In this document: one piece after another, positions 1 to 18,183 of the stretch
Numbering within the stretch: position 1 is the first letter of the stretch
Layout of the letters: each line of letters opens with the position of its first letter
Assembly (NCBI GenBank): GCA_030141605.1
Contig: JAQGDQ010000074.1
Location: 306,773-370,772 of the forward strand
Length of the DNA stretch: 64,000 nucleotides
Direction of reading: 5' to 3'
Source of the DNA: Tubiluchus corallicola
Taxonomy: Eukaryota; Priapulida; Priapulimorpha; Priapulimorphida; Tubiluchidae
Position numbers and translations under genes: made by a program
Notes under the pieces: model-generated
Databases searched by the model: none
The model's input: only the letters and a program-made list of their open reading frames with translations
Told to the model about the DNA's origin: nothing

Positions 1-1884
1 ACACTTTAGGTTGTCTTTAATGCCTATAATAAATTAATAACCAAACAAAAGCCGCTAAATCTAAATATTGGTGTCTGTATTGAGGCATGGACACGATTAT
101 TATTACTCTTTCACAGCTTCACATGCTTACTTGAGAACTGGAAAATTATAACCACATTCACTAATGATCAGAAAGGAGCAAATTTTTACACTTGCTATAT
201 TTTGATTAAATTTTATTTTATCACTAAATTCTGCATTAAATACTTTTCAACGCATTTAATATTTTAAGCCTTTTTCCAGGATAATACATCAATAATTTAT
301 GGTGAAAACAACTGTTAATGGATTACCTTGGCTGTTCATCAAAGGAAAGACTATTTTTGTTTGAAATCCTATAATGTGGAGAATTTAATTAAGGAATTCC
401 TCGCGTAGGCGAATTTTGTGAGCTTCTTGCTACATAATGCAGCCATTTTGTAAATAATATCTGAATTGAAAACGACTTTTCGTAACATTAACAAGAAAAG
501 AATTTTGAAGCCAAATTTTATTTGTACTTTATTTAATACTTCTTTGTTTTGTTTCAAAATATTGTGAAACCATGTACATTGTACAGGTCAGTATTGTAAT
601 TTATCTTGTTTGTGAGCGCAAACATTTTTTAACCATTGGGAAAATTTAATTGTTGCGATTTTTCGTTGTTGCACTTAAGAGGCCTGAAATTACTGAAGAG
701 GTTTGTAATCAATAACAATAAAGTTTGTGCCATTAATAACTTTTGTTAATTTATTATCCTTGTGCTAAAAATAAAGTTGTTCTGAGTGCCCAGGGAATAG
801 CTGAGTGTTGCTATGATGCGTGTTTCACTGCAAAGTTAAGCAATATATATATATATGCCAGTTTTGGTTAGTAAATGAATGGGTGACTGATGGTGAAATT
901 GATTCTGGGCGGATCAGCCATATGTAATAGATGTTGTTTTTGATGCAAGTTAGATGTAGTCAAAGTCACTTTTGTGAGGCGGATAAGGCTGTAAAGTGAA
1001 CTGAGCTGGAGAGTTAAGACGAGATGGTATTAAAATGAGATGACACGAGATGAGATAAGACATCATGTGATATGCTGTGTGTGGGGAATTTTTAATTTGT
1101 GAATTGGTGGAAAATTTGATATCATATAATGAGGTGGCGTAACGGATTAACTTTGTAGCAAAAGTAGCATATGCTATGTACTGGATGTTTGTACCAAACT
1201 GACGTAGTAGCATATGTCACGTTTCTGAGCATCCTGTCCTAAATTCTTGCAAGCAGTCTGACGAAATTAGAAATAGCATTTCATCTGTCACATTAATGTT
1301 TACTTGTCAGGAGCTGCATCTTTAATTTTTCACTATTTTAAATGGCAGTTCTCTTTATTTTCTAATTTCAAACAAATTTCAAGGGTAAGTTATTAGGGTC
1401 TTTCTTGATAATTTTACTCATGAAGCGGGCCTAGTTACTAATAGTGGACTTTAACACTTAACATTATGTCCTTGTAGCTTGCACGCGCAGATTTAGACTT
1501 ACTACAAGTTAAGATTGCTTTTACAGCTTAAAAGCTTAATTTTATGGCACTTTACTGAGTTTAGCGAGATTACGACTGGTTTGCTTCACTTACCAATATA
1601 TCTATATAGCCACCTTTTATATCATATCATTCAGCTTTCCCGCATCTTTTTAGTTTTCTTATGGTTTGAACCACTTTATAATATATGTAGGTTAGTTTGG
1701 CCCTTGTAAGATAAAGGGAGATGAGCTAAGATAAGGTTTCCTGTAGGGAGAAGTTATGTGACAGGGTGTAATATGAGAAATATGACAAGGTAGTATTGGT
1801 GTGGTATATCGACATGTAATGAGATATAATATGTGGTACAATGTAAGGACTACTGGGTCTAGAATAGAATTTGTGTGAAGGAAG
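1..1884. other. AT-rich non-coding stretch
   Basis: No coding region, RNA gene or clear element is visible. Open frames here are short, of low complexity and show no family motifs. From about 1009 to 1070 there are loose GAGATGA/GATAAGA-like words that resemble the minisatellite further right, so the edge of that repeat region is vague. Confidence 0.5.
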
Positions 1885-2335
1885 GTGATGAGTAATGAAT
1901 AAACTGTGTGGCGAGCAACGAGCATCTTGTGGAGCGATATGTTGAGTGATAAGTACTGTGAATAACGTGCATTGTGTGGAGCAAGGTGTGACTAGAACAA
2001 AATATTGTGTGGAAGGACGTGATGAGTAATAAGTATTATATGGAATGGTGTGGCGAATAATTAGTACTATGTTGAGTAATACGTACATGTGCGACATAAT
2101 GAGTATATTGACGAGTGTGATGAGGAAAGAGGTGTTGCATGGAATGGTATGGTGAGTAATTGACTAACTCAGTGAAGCGATTATGAGTGACGAGTATTAT
2201 ACAGAGCGATGTGATGAGTAATTAATACTGTGTGGTGCAGTGTGATGAGTAATTAATATTGTTTGGGACAATGTGATGAGTAGTGAATATTACGTGGAGC
2301 GGTCTAGTGAGTAATGAGCATTCGGTGGATTATGC
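1885..2335. repeat. Diverged 31-bp minisatellite
   Basis: Copies of a unit starting GTGATGAGTAATTAATA and ending TGTGGAGCGGT-like follow one another. The clearest copies begin at 2211, 2242, 2273 and 2304, exactly 31 bases apart. Copies to the left are more diverged and less regular in length. Open frames on the minus strand here (Tyr/Ser/Thr-rich) are artefacts of the repeat. No transposon ends were seen. Confidence 0.75.
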
Positions 2336-4257
2336 CTGTTCGTGTGAGAGCTGTGAAGTATTGTGTGGAGTGGCGTGGCGTGACGAGTAGTGAGACATAT
2401 GGAAATGGTGTATGTGATGAGAAAAGATGAGTACTATGGGGTGAAAAGTAATGAAGCATTATGTGTAGTGATGTAACAACGAAAGGAACGCATAGAGTAA
2501 TGAAGCGATAAGGTTGGGGAGGTTGGAGAAAAATGATTATGAAGTGTTTATGTGGTTTGATAAAGTAAGGTTAAGCGAGATTTGAGACAGGTGATGTGCG
2601 ACACTTGAGAAAGACAGGCAGTTAAAATGAAATTGTGCACGTACTGTATAGTTTACTCGATCTGCCCTTTTGTGTAAGTTACGTTAAAGTTCTTTTGGTA
2701 TGCAACAGGGTATGATGAAATATAATTAATATTAGTTCAATCATAATAAATCCACTCACAGGAAGCGGAAGGCTGCTCTAATTTTCATTTAATCTGCTTA
2801 AACTGCTGCGCTTACTCTAATTATCTCGCGCTTGATTTTAATTTAAGTCTTAATAACCTCATTAAACAAGACAAGATAAATTTTAGTTAAGTAGATGAAT
2901 GCTCGTCCCGATATTCACCCGACAAATGCTCTCTATCTGGATTTATTGCAAAGAGCGAAGATGAGAGCTGAGTGGCGTATTTCTGCTCAGTTGTGGCGTT
3001 ATAAGAAATAAGACCTGGCTAGCAAATGAATTGGTGACTGACAGTTAGGCTTGGGCGTTTGATCTACAGTGATCTATACCACACTGCTTTCAACTATTTT
3101 CGTCGTTGATGGAAGATATAAAAAGTATATGTGCCCATTTACACATTTGTGTATACATTGATGTGTTTGTGTTGTGTGCGTGCTTGCGTGTGTGGGCGCG
3201 CTTTGCTTGCGTCAGTATCATTATGCACGATATTTATTAATACACTAATTTTATTCTGTGCGGTTATATTCCATTCAGAGTGGGCAATATGTTGTAAGGC
3301 CAAAGATAAAAAATTAGGTGTTCACTGTCCTATAAATATATCGTCAGCTTTGGTTGAATCAGCCCCACTAAGGTTAGCGTTATATAAAATAAAAACTGTG
3401 CTGAAGTAACCTGTGTCCGTTGGTTCAAACCAAAGGTCACATTAAAGCATCAGCTGTCAACAAACTAGTGATAGTAAAACATAATGATTTGTTTGACTGT
3501 TTTTATAAGGTGGCGTCTAAGAATGTTAATTTTATAATTCATGATGATCTTTTACGTGCGTGACTATACGATATACATACGTCTATAGTATAATGCGTGA
3601 TAAATATACTAAGACTGTAAATGCATTTCAATGACATATTCTTTAATAACGCTCCTTGCTCTGTGCGAACATTAAATGTGCTACTATTGTGCTACATTAT
3701 CATTACATGTGCTACTAGCTGTTTTCGTGTTAAAGTATTTATTTAATTTCGCTTTAATGAGTTTGTTTCTACTTACTTTAATTTTAGCACAATTGCTAAT
3801 AATTGACATCAGTCATGGATGAGACATTCGTCTATAATTGTAAAATACATATTTTTCTCACACTTAACAGGCATGTAACACAAATCGTTGTGCTCTGCAG
3901 CTTTAATACCTACATAAGCGAACCACGCTTGACCTCCCTGTATCAGGCCTTGCCTGTCCTTAAATATTTCCTGTTGCTGAATCTTTCCCGCCAGACTTGT
4001 CAACAGGAAGTGATCTATCAATAATTAAGAACGTTCCGTAAGCCTTATTGGATAATGTTTGTCTGCTAGTTAATTTGGCTATTGTGACTGCGACTTGAAT
4101 GGGCCTATGTCAGGTCCATTTTGTATAGACTACAGGATCGATACACATTATATAGTCTAGGATGGATGCGCGATTCTCTTCTTAATTCTGCTTGAGAATG
4201 ACACACACTGCGTGTAGTATCTCTGTGTTGAATCTTATGTGTTGTCAAATAGCATTA
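2336..4257. other. Non-coding stretch, nothing recognised
   Basis: AT-rich unique-looking sequence. The frames at 3131-3409 and 3803-4024 carry no recognisable domain and no good exon boundaries. Nothing else can be supported. Confidence 0.5.
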
Positions 4258-4500
4258 TTCTTTCTTTTCTTTCATTTTCGTTGTCGCCTTTTCCTTCCCT
4301 TCGTTTGCATTTCTTTCCTTTTCAGTTCCAGTTTCCTTTTCTTCTGCTTGTTCTTTCACTTTCTTTTTCAATATTGGATTACCTAGTATTTTCTTCTTTT
4401 ACATCCTTGTTTCCGTTTCATTCCTTTCTCTTCGCTTCTATTCCCTTTCCTTTACCACCCCATCAACCCTTTTCAATCCTTCTCTTTCGTGTCTTTTTTT
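4258..4500 (+). repeat. Long polypyrimidine tract
   Basis: About 240 bases of the plus strand are overwhelmingly C and T (CTTTTC, TTCCTTT words), ending in a run of T directly followed by a run of A near 4501. The strong purine/pyrimidine strand bias explains the Phe/Leu/Ser-rich frames at 4192-4502, which are not genes. Such tracts can adopt triplex structures; that is general knowledge and not shown here. Confidence 0.7.
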
Positions 4501-5974
4501 AAAAAAAATGGAGAATCAAATTGGATGCTTTTATCCTTTATTGATAATACATCCTACTTATGATACCACAGGAGATATATTTCACACTGCTTGGAATTGC
4601 AAAGATACTTCACAACTTTTATACGATCACGTGTACACACGTAGCCTTGGACAGATTAATTCGAATATTGAATATGAGTAAACAGTAAAGTTTTGTCTTA
4701 CATATAAAAAGTGTACATCTGCCCGCTTCTCATTTGTGTGTTTCGTGCTTGACGTCTCGTGCAGTTTTCAAATGTATAACTATAGTAGCGTATTGCAGAC
4801 GAAATTAAGAAATTAATAAATAATAACATCCGCACAGACATTCTGAAAGCATTTCTTAGCTGGCAGATCCAGCGTGCTGCACCGTTGCCCTTGAAAAAGC
4901 CATTTCTACATTAAAGCACAAAAGCATTGAAATGGCAGGCTTAAAAATTTTGTTTAAAGACGTAACAATTTCTTGCAGCATCATTGATATTTGAAAGCTG
5001 CTTAGTAGTCAAAACGCTGCCAAACGTTTTCAAACAGATTACTTGGTAATACCATGATAAGAAAATCCTGAAAGTATCTTCTATAACGTTCTAGCGGCGT
5101 TATTGTCTAAAAGTGGGCAACGTAGTCACCCTTATCAATGTGATTATGCAGAATCAGAAAGAATTGTTGCCAGCTTGAAAAATCGGTGATGAAGAGGCAA
5201 AAACGAAAAAAATGTCACCGAAGTTTTTACGCAAACTATTTAAATCGAAGAAAATTCCCAGAAAATTTATATTAAGAAACGACTATGGACATCTATTTCA
5301 GAGTGATTGTACCCAAGTTGGACTCATTTCTATTACTTTCGTTTCGAGCTGACAACAGTTTTTCGGATTCAGCGTAGTCAAATTGATAAAGAAAAAGCGC
5401 TACTGGTGGTCTAGTTTTCCGAAAGTTCGTCCAGTCCTCCCCGTGTTGATAAAAAGGCAAAAAGTGTTGTTTCTAAAATCTAATATTATGATATAAATAA
5501 GTGGAGTCAAAGCATGAAAGCTGAAACCAGTCCGCTAGGCACTACCATCGCTGAACTGCAATCTTGTGCTTAGTTCGCCACTGAAACGGCTTAGTAGGAA
5601 TGGGTTCTTTAAAAGTAATGTGTTGGTTATCTTATTTCTTCAGCAGGCAGGGCTGATTGTTTACAACCTGTTCGCAGATTAGCAACAGAGTTTATATTTG
5701 ACACATATTGACACGATGATCACATGTAACTGACATTCCTAATCGGCTTTTTCATTGACAAAGACGTTGTCCGATTTAATCATCCTTTCTGAATAAGCCT
5801 AACTTTGCGGTGCATCGCCAGCAGTTTCCCAGCCTCGGGGAGAATGTACATCCACATTGAACGTACAAAACATGTGGCAACTTTTTGTGTGGAACAAAAA
5901 TGAAATCAGTGCACTGCAGCACCAAACGCACGTTCGTACGGAGCTCTGTTAGTGTAATTTTGATTTGAAGAAAA
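4501..5974. other. Non-coding stretch, nothing recognised
   Basis: No gene, RNA or clear repeat is visible between the pyrimidine tract and the TTATAACG arrays. Confidence 0.45.
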
Positions 5975-7260
5975 ATGTCGTTATAACAACCTAGCTGTCT
6001 CGATATAACAACATGCTACGTCATTATATTGAGACAAATAAATTCATTTCATTATAACGAGATACTACCGCATGATAACAATTTAGTATTTTGTTATAAC
6101 GACTTACTAACACGTTATAACGACATACTAACTCATTATAATTACATAACCACTTTCCTTTATGACGACTTGGTACCTTATAATAATTATATAGCTAACA
6201 TTTTTTTTAAAATTGGACCTCTAATCCATCTAATCATCGCATCCACTAATTCACACACTCCTAAGTAACCACGTGATTCTGCCCCAAGATGCTATGTGTT
6301 GACACTAGTTTATTCATACAGTCTAATCCCCCAATTAATTAAATTATCTACAAATTTATTAACTTCAATCTCAATCATTTTAAAAGTTTTCTTGTGGTTT
6401 CGTTATACGTGATGTAACAGTTATCGCATTTGCTCGAGTGCAGAAGATCTGTAGCTTACTTACAGATTTATAACTCAAAGCAGCTAAATGTTAGGCTTTG
6501 TTAATCTGATACACTGTAGAAAGATGAGTTAGAGTTCGTGATTTCAATACGTGTAGCTTATACATGTGTATTGTCGTTTATATCCACAAGGTAAATAAAC
6601 TGCTATTGTACGTGTACCTGTACGTGTAGTCCCTATAATTCTATTTCCTAATGTAAAATTGTAACATTCCTGTGCATAAATAAACTGGCGAGATGGTTAT
6701 TAATGCACAAACTTTAATGACGAATCAGAAACTTGGCTGGCAACTAACGATATCATTAATTAATTGCGACTGTGACTGCCGGATAATCACAGTCACTTAC
6801 CTGTCAGAATTCTGGCAATAACAGTCATAATTAATAAATGAATTAGAAACTTCTTTATAAAATTCTTGAGGATTCATACAGTGCGGTATGACTCATTCAG
6901 ATTTTAACGAGTTGGTAACTCTTTATGACGTGCTAGAAAGTAGGTGTAGCGAGCCAGTAAGTCGTAAAATAACGAGACAGCTGTCTCATTATAACGAGAG
7001 AATATTCGTTATAAAGAAGTAGTATGTTGTTATAACGAGGTACTAGGTCGTATAAAAAGTAGTACATCCTTATAACAACATTGTATCTAATTTTAACGAT
7101 ATCGTTAGACTCAGTTTAACGAGATAACTATGTCATTATAATAAGACATGTCGTTATAGCGAGATGCTAAATTATTATAACGAGGTGGCTATGTAGTTAC
7201 AATGAGAATAGCCGCTATAACGACATAGCTATGCTGTTATAACAAGACAATTATTAAAAA
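5975..7260. mobile_element. Foldback-like element with TTATAACG-unit arrays at both ends
   Basis: Two arrays of a roughly 24-27-bp unit with core CGTTATAACGA plus a TACTA-like spacer occur at about 5975-6190 and 6895-7255. They are separated by about 700 bp of AT-rich sequence without coding potential. The left end (GTCGTTATAACAACCTAGCT near 5980) resembles the reverse complement of the right end (GTCTTGTTATAACAGCATAG, ending near 7250). The arrays therefore act as long imperfect inverted repeats, as in foldback or MITE-like elements. The core is itself palindromic, so two independent satellites are an alternative. No target duplication was identified. Confidence 0.5.
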
Positions 7261-8395
7261 ATAACATTATTGGAGCTCCTACGTTCAGGATCTACTGTCA
7301 CGGTAATACAATAATGCTTTTTATGAGATGTCTAATTGGTGTCATGAATGCCTGTGGTAAGTTACTAGGTGTGATAGCTACTTATCATAACATCCAAGAT
7401 CAGTTGCTAAGTTAAAAATGCTGTCACGTATCTTAAGAAAAGTAAGCTTCAATTACAAACTGTGACCGTGTAAGCAAAATAAAATGGAACATCGACAAAA
7501 TTTATTTCCAGTGGTGTTCGAGTTCTAAGTATACGCTAGTCGTTATACAACAATAAACACCATTATCTATAGAGGTGAGTCAACGAGGGAAACAAGGTTC
7601 ATAATCTGTAAGTACATGTGCTAATTATATTAGAATTGTTTATAGGTGAAATAAAATTATTAAATTATGAAGCCTACATAATTTTGCCGGTTTGCGGGCA
7701 TCAGAATTTCAGGTAGCCGTTTTGCTAACCGCTGCACAAACTGCTCGCATATTTGACAAAAAAGAATGAGTTGCTAAGCAATTTTTTTTTAATCAAAACG
7801 GTCAAGTTCACTCTTCGTTCTGCTTTCTGTGTCGGGTATTTAGCCTTGAAACCCTGTTGACGCTGTGATTACTCCTGTCAAGCCTAATAGAGATTGAACA
7901 TGCTTTTACAGAAACCATTTCTGAAGCGCAAAGCCAAGCAGCTGAAAGATGGATATGAGCAGATGCATAGCGCAGTGTAAAAATAACCACAGTTCTTAAA
8001 TCTTCGTCACCGACGAACGGGCAATTCATGAACAGACTTAACAGTTTCATTAAATGGATCTCAAACGCTGAGAGCCTGTTTAAATCACAGGGGTAGATGA
8101 GATAGTTCTGTGAAACGGATCATTTTATATCAATCAGTGTGTTGCGTGGCTTCCTGTAATTTCTACGTAAAAGAAGCCGATAGATTTAAGTGGTCATTAC
8201 CAACAGTTACGTGAGACAGAACTAAAAGTGTTATACTATCTTGATAGATCGCATTCGCGGTACACTGTATCAGTTTAGGTTGCTTTTATTTTGCTGCCGG
8301 TTTACTTCTCACGTAGATTACTATTGTCCACAAGTGCTAGAATCCCGTATCTATGTGAGCCCATACGCTGACTGATTCATCTTAACTTGTAAACG
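7261..8395. other. Non-coding stretch, nothing recognised
   Basis: AT-rich sequence without a supportable gene. The minus-strand frame at 7808-8050 has no family motif. Confidence 0.45.
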
Positions 8396-8690
8396 CCTAA
8401 GCTAGAGTCATGAAACTTAGAGGGCAGATACCTTGGGTGGGGGCTTTGAAAGTGGCATGGTGAGCGGTGACTTCGGTCAAAGTTTGAAAAACCGGACAGT
8501 ATTCCACTCCTCCTAGGGCTTTGAATTAAATTCTTTTTTATAATTACTTAGGCAATGTGGGGTAGATGTGAATCTGGGCTTTTTAAAAGCTGGGACTCTT
8601 ATGAGCCCGATTTAAGAATAACTCTAAAACTATAGTAAGTAGAATCACGAAACTTGCAGGAAATACAAAGATGAGGTAGAGGCCCAGATG
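8396..8690. repeat. Diverged direct duplication, spacing about 235 bp
   Basis: A segment near 8403 (AGCTAGAGTCATGAAACTTA, then a GGGCAGATACC-like stretch) is echoed near 8638 (AAGTAGAATCACGAAACTTG, then a GGAAATAC-like stretch). This suggests two decayed copies of one dispersed or tandem repeat unit. The similarity is partial and judged by eye. Confidence 0.35.
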
Positions 8691-8802
8691 CGAACATTTA
8701 AGCATTTTGCATCTTCTAACAAATTTAGTGTTTATGACCGGCTTCTATCCATCCAATTGGGTTATTTTTCGCTTAGCCTAGTCACAAAAAAGGTAGCAAA
8801 AC

Positions 8803-9000
8803 ACGCGTAAATGTAGCAACTACAGAGGAATGTGCATCCTGAATGTTCTTAATAAACAATATGACAAAATTTTGAACGCGCGCCTATGTTTGTGTTGCAA
8901 ACCAAATTTGGAACAATCGGACACGCAACAGCATCAGGGACGTGATTATCAAATCATTAGTTTGCGCCTTCTTGTGGATTTAGCTAAAACACTTGCTGCT
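8803..9000 (+). pseudogene. Degenerate LINE reverse-transcriptase fragment
   Basis: The frame around 8815 reads CSNYRGMCILNVLNKQYDKI and continues with LNARLC. This matches the N-x-Y-R-x-I-x-L-L-N-x-x-x-K-x-x-x-x-I-L-x-x-R-L block of non-LTR retrotransposon reverse transcriptases. About 40 residues later EQSD then QIISLRLLVDLAK resembles the block that normally reads EQxGFRxGRS...DQIFxLRxLIxKA. The GFR core is lost and no catalytic YxDD box follows, so this is a short dead relic. Its clade cannot be told. Confidence 0.45.
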
Positions 9001-14445
<5,445 letters not shown>

Positions 14446-15536
14446 TATGTAAAAACAAATATATGCAAGTAACTGTCCCTCTATTTGCAGGGAAATTTCA
14501 TAAATTAATTAAATTTATAATTACATAGTTCTATGAGGTAAAATATACCTTGCTAACTTTGTGATTAAAAATATTCAGAAAAAACATTTGAAAACCTTTT
14601 AAAAACAAGTTCTATAATCAATCAACCTCCGTCCAATTTTCTACATTCTTGTAAAGACGGTGGATTAAACCGGAGCTAAAAAAATTATGAACGGAATAAT
14701 TATAAAGGTAACGCGTATTGGAGTTAACAGATTTGTAAACTTCTTCATTCAGCAAAATCTGTTTGTTTCTGCATTTTTATACGACTTTATAGTCTCGAAG
14801 AAGGCTATGTGTGGACGTCATTTCCAAAATTTTCCAGAAATTCATTTTATACGGTAAGCTTGAGCATTTATTATTTTTTTGAACAATATGTATTCTGTTT
14901 GTTTGTCAGATTTTAATATCTTATATGTTTTTAATTGAAACTGAAATAAAAATTGCACTTTTACAGGGTAGAAAGTGCGAGTGAGCGCATAAGTTACTCT
15001 CATCACATATCTGATTTTACTGTACTGCTTCTACCAAGCAACTAAACAATTTGCGTCAGTACTGTAGGTGTGTTTGTTAGTTACAGGCGTTGGTTAGTTT
15101 AATTGAACTTCTTGCAATAAATAGCCAAACATTGCTGGTGTGATATAAGCATACAATTCAAAAAGTCACGCGACACCTCAACGTTTAAATCTTTGAAATC
15201 ATGATTCATTTCTTCATTTCATGTGTGTATGCATGTATGTACGTTTGCGTTTGTGTATCCAAATAACTGTTTAAGAATTTTCCTGGAATGAAGTGTACCT
15301 AAGTATTAGAACTTTATTTTAAAATGAAGTTGTAGGTCTGTCACAAAACATGCACCTTGTTTTCTTAGACCATTTTTTCCAATTCTGCAATCACATTATC
15401 TAAAACTTCAAAAACTTGTTGAAAGCAAATCTTCAAAGGGTTCTCTACAGGCTTTAAATTTTTACAATTTTAATTATGCCTAATTATTACAGTTTATTGT
15501 GTACAGTATACTGCAGCACTCTACGGCAGTGTTACA
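14446..15536. other. Non-coding stretch, nothing recognised
   Basis: AT-rich sequence; no gene or structured element is visible. Confidence 0.45.
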
Positions 15537-15785
15537 TCTGATAATGTAATAAACGCCCGATATTGTAATACAAAAAATTAGCACATATTATAATAAAAAA
15601 TCACCGTGTAGCGTAATACCTAGCCGATAATGTAATAAAATTAACTGAAAATATAATAAAAAAAAACTAACGCATAACGTAAGATCTCCAAAACGCATAG
15701 TATAATAACCTGAGGTTTAACGCATATTATAACACCAGAAAACGAATATTGTAATAACAAAAGTCCTAACCGATAATCAATAACT
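15537..15785. repeat. Diverged minisatellite with GATAATGTAATA core
   Basis: About ten imperfect units of 20-27 bp with the core (C)GATAATGTAATAA or CATATTATAATA, separated by A-rich spacers often ending in CTAACG. Examples start near 15539, 15558, 15634 and 15762. Unit length varies, so this is an old array. A short (TA)n run lies just right of it at about 15818-15836. Confidence 0.6.
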
Positions 15786-17747
15786 AGAAAATTAATGTTA
15801 CATCGTGCAATTTTCTTATATATATATATATATATATTAAAATAATTTTGACTTTTTTGGAATCTGAAGGTGCGCATTGGCATGTTGATTCAATGATATC
15901 ACAATCCTCTTCAACGCATTATCATCAGCCCAATGAGTCAATGACATATCAGTTCCTCAATTAACCTTCCGCTTTATGTTATGTTGTTGTTGTCGTTATT
16001 TTTGTTTTTTCTCATTTTTATGACTGACTTACTTATGCGTTATTTACTTACGTATCAAGTGTTTAGGTATTACCTTGAAATCATTCTGATGCCTTCTTAA
16101 TGCGATTTGATTTGATGTGATTTGATTTAAAAACTTCGTGATCACCTCCGATCAATTAAATGTGCAGGCCTTTCATGGAATGTTCACCATGAAATGTGAT
16201 CATCTTGCCAATTTAGTTTCTGTTAGAAAAGTTCGATAAGTTTTTGAAAACTTTTGGTCAATGGTTACGAAATGTAATTTACGCACTTACAGTAAATCGA
16301 ATTCAAAACCATGACAAAGAAGGCATTGGTCTTGTTCCGTGAAACTCCACCCTGTCAAATTAAATGCAACACAATTAAAAAGCAACACACAGAAAATGAT
16401 ACCTATTTTGACCGCCATGTTCATTTTAACTCAATTTACTTAGCAATTAGTGCATTATCACTGTGCCTGATCAGTGGAGTTCGAAACTCGCAAAGCCTGG
16501 ACAATTTCGCAGGTTCTTTCACTCATTTGGCCTCGTTTTTCAACAACAGCTTTTAAGGGTGGCCTAACGCTCCGGCAGCAATGGCTTCTGTGAATATGCG
16601 AGTGAGAGAATCACAATGAATTCGATGATTTTATGGCATTGTTGCAAAGTACAAAGAACTGTGATTACAATTAAATTCACGACCATGCCAGTGTAGCAAT
16701 ACTATCTATACGTTGTAGCATAGTGAAAGGTCAGCATAAGTTCTTTAAGACTGCTGTTATAAAATTATATATGTTATAAACGAGTAAATATAAGCAACTT
16801 CCTATAGTCTCAAGACAGTGTCGGGAAATCGCATATATGTTTCCCGAATATAAATTTAATTTTATGTGTCTATAAAATCCCCCCTAAATTCTCTAGCATT
16901 TTTTCTAATTAATGAATTTTCCTTTAACTACAGCCTTATAATATAGCCTTGAATGCTAAACTTAGATTTGCCCTTAGAATAGGTCTGTAGGTAGTTTCAG
17001 ACCATACAAGTGTGCATTGCATGAAGCCCACTATTTGGATTAATTTATGAAAGAAACGTTTATATAAGGCCGCTCGACATGAGCAACAAGGACGACTCTC
17101 TTAGCTTTCACTAGCTAACAGAGCAAGTCCCTCTGTATAGGCCTACAGTGCTAAATTATAGATAAAATTATGGTGCACCTAACTTGAATTTATGTTATGC
17201 CTTATAAAGCTGATTATTGTGCTTTAGTGCGTTGTGCTATTTGTGATAATATGCTATTCATGTAATTGATAATATGTAAGTAAACATTTATGATAGTTAA
17301 CTAACACGATATATTTGTGAAATTTGTAATGTGAGGATCAAACTATAGCTTGTGAAGTATGTATTATCAATGAATTGAATGAATAATTATTTGTTTTGTT
17401 GTGGCCACATTTTAATCAAATCTTGTCTGTTTTTATTGTTGGGTTTGTGAACTTTCGAAATAGGAAGTACGAATGACTAAATAAAAATGATTAAATGTTC
17501 AAAGTAGTGAGACACAAACAATTAAAGAAATACATATCGAGGTTTTCTTTAAAAATGGATAATCGCATAACCTTATCTTAACGACAATCATAAAAAGATT
17601 TCTGACAGTTTCAGTCCTGTTACTAATAGATAACCAGGTTAACGTCCCATAGGTTTCTCCCCTGAGCTTTATTAACATAATAATCATATACAATAAACCA
17701 AATTTTCGATAGACGGTAGTTGCTGCGTTACTGGTTATATAATAGTA
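15786..17747. other. Non-coding stretch, nothing recognised
   Basis: No gene is supported. The frame at 16311-16556 has no family motif. The word TAGGCCTA and close variants recur here and to the right, a local composition feature only. Confidence 0.4.
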
Positions 17748-18183
17748 CAGTCGACCCTCGTTAAACCGGACCCCGTTAGCCCGGATATCGGATAAGACGG
17801 ACGTCATCCGTGGTAAAGGAAACTGACCAATTTCCGACCGAGCCAGAGTGCTAAACACAACGGCCTACCAACTCACCACGAGCCACTGACGGGCCGAAGC
17901 GGCTCGCGGCACCGCCCAGGCTGCTACGATTCCCGCTAAAATTCAGTTTGCTTACCCCATCGGAAGCACTCACTAATTTCTTTATCTTCACAGGTTAACT
18001 ATTTTAAAGTAATATACAGTATAGTGTATAGTGCACAGTATATAGTGCAATGTATATAGGCCTGATTAAGGTGATTATTCCTGTGTAATATAGACTATAT
18101 ATAGGCATATCGGATAAATCGGACAATCGGCTAAACCGGACCCCCCCCCCCCCCAATTAGTCCGGTTTAACGAGGGTTGACTG
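17748..18183. mobile_element. Non-autonomous pogo/Tigger-like MITE, 436 bp
   Basis: The left end reads CAGTCGACCCTCGTTAAACC and continues GGAC. The right end is its reverse complement over 24 bases with one mismatch (ending GAGGGTTGACTG at 18183). A TA dinucleotide flanks each side (17746-17747 and 18184-18185), as expected for a Tc1/mariner-superfamily target duplication. Ends of this CAG-TNGACCCTCG-TTAAACCGGA type are typical of pogo/Tigger elements. The interior has no transposase frame, but carries inner repeats of CGGATAA and GGAC words and a run of 14 C at 18141-18154. Confidence 0.85.

Noticed and set aside
1726-2097. 123-codon minus-strand ORF
   Set aside because: Ser/Thr/Tyr/His-rich translation of the 31-bp minisatellite region; no domain.
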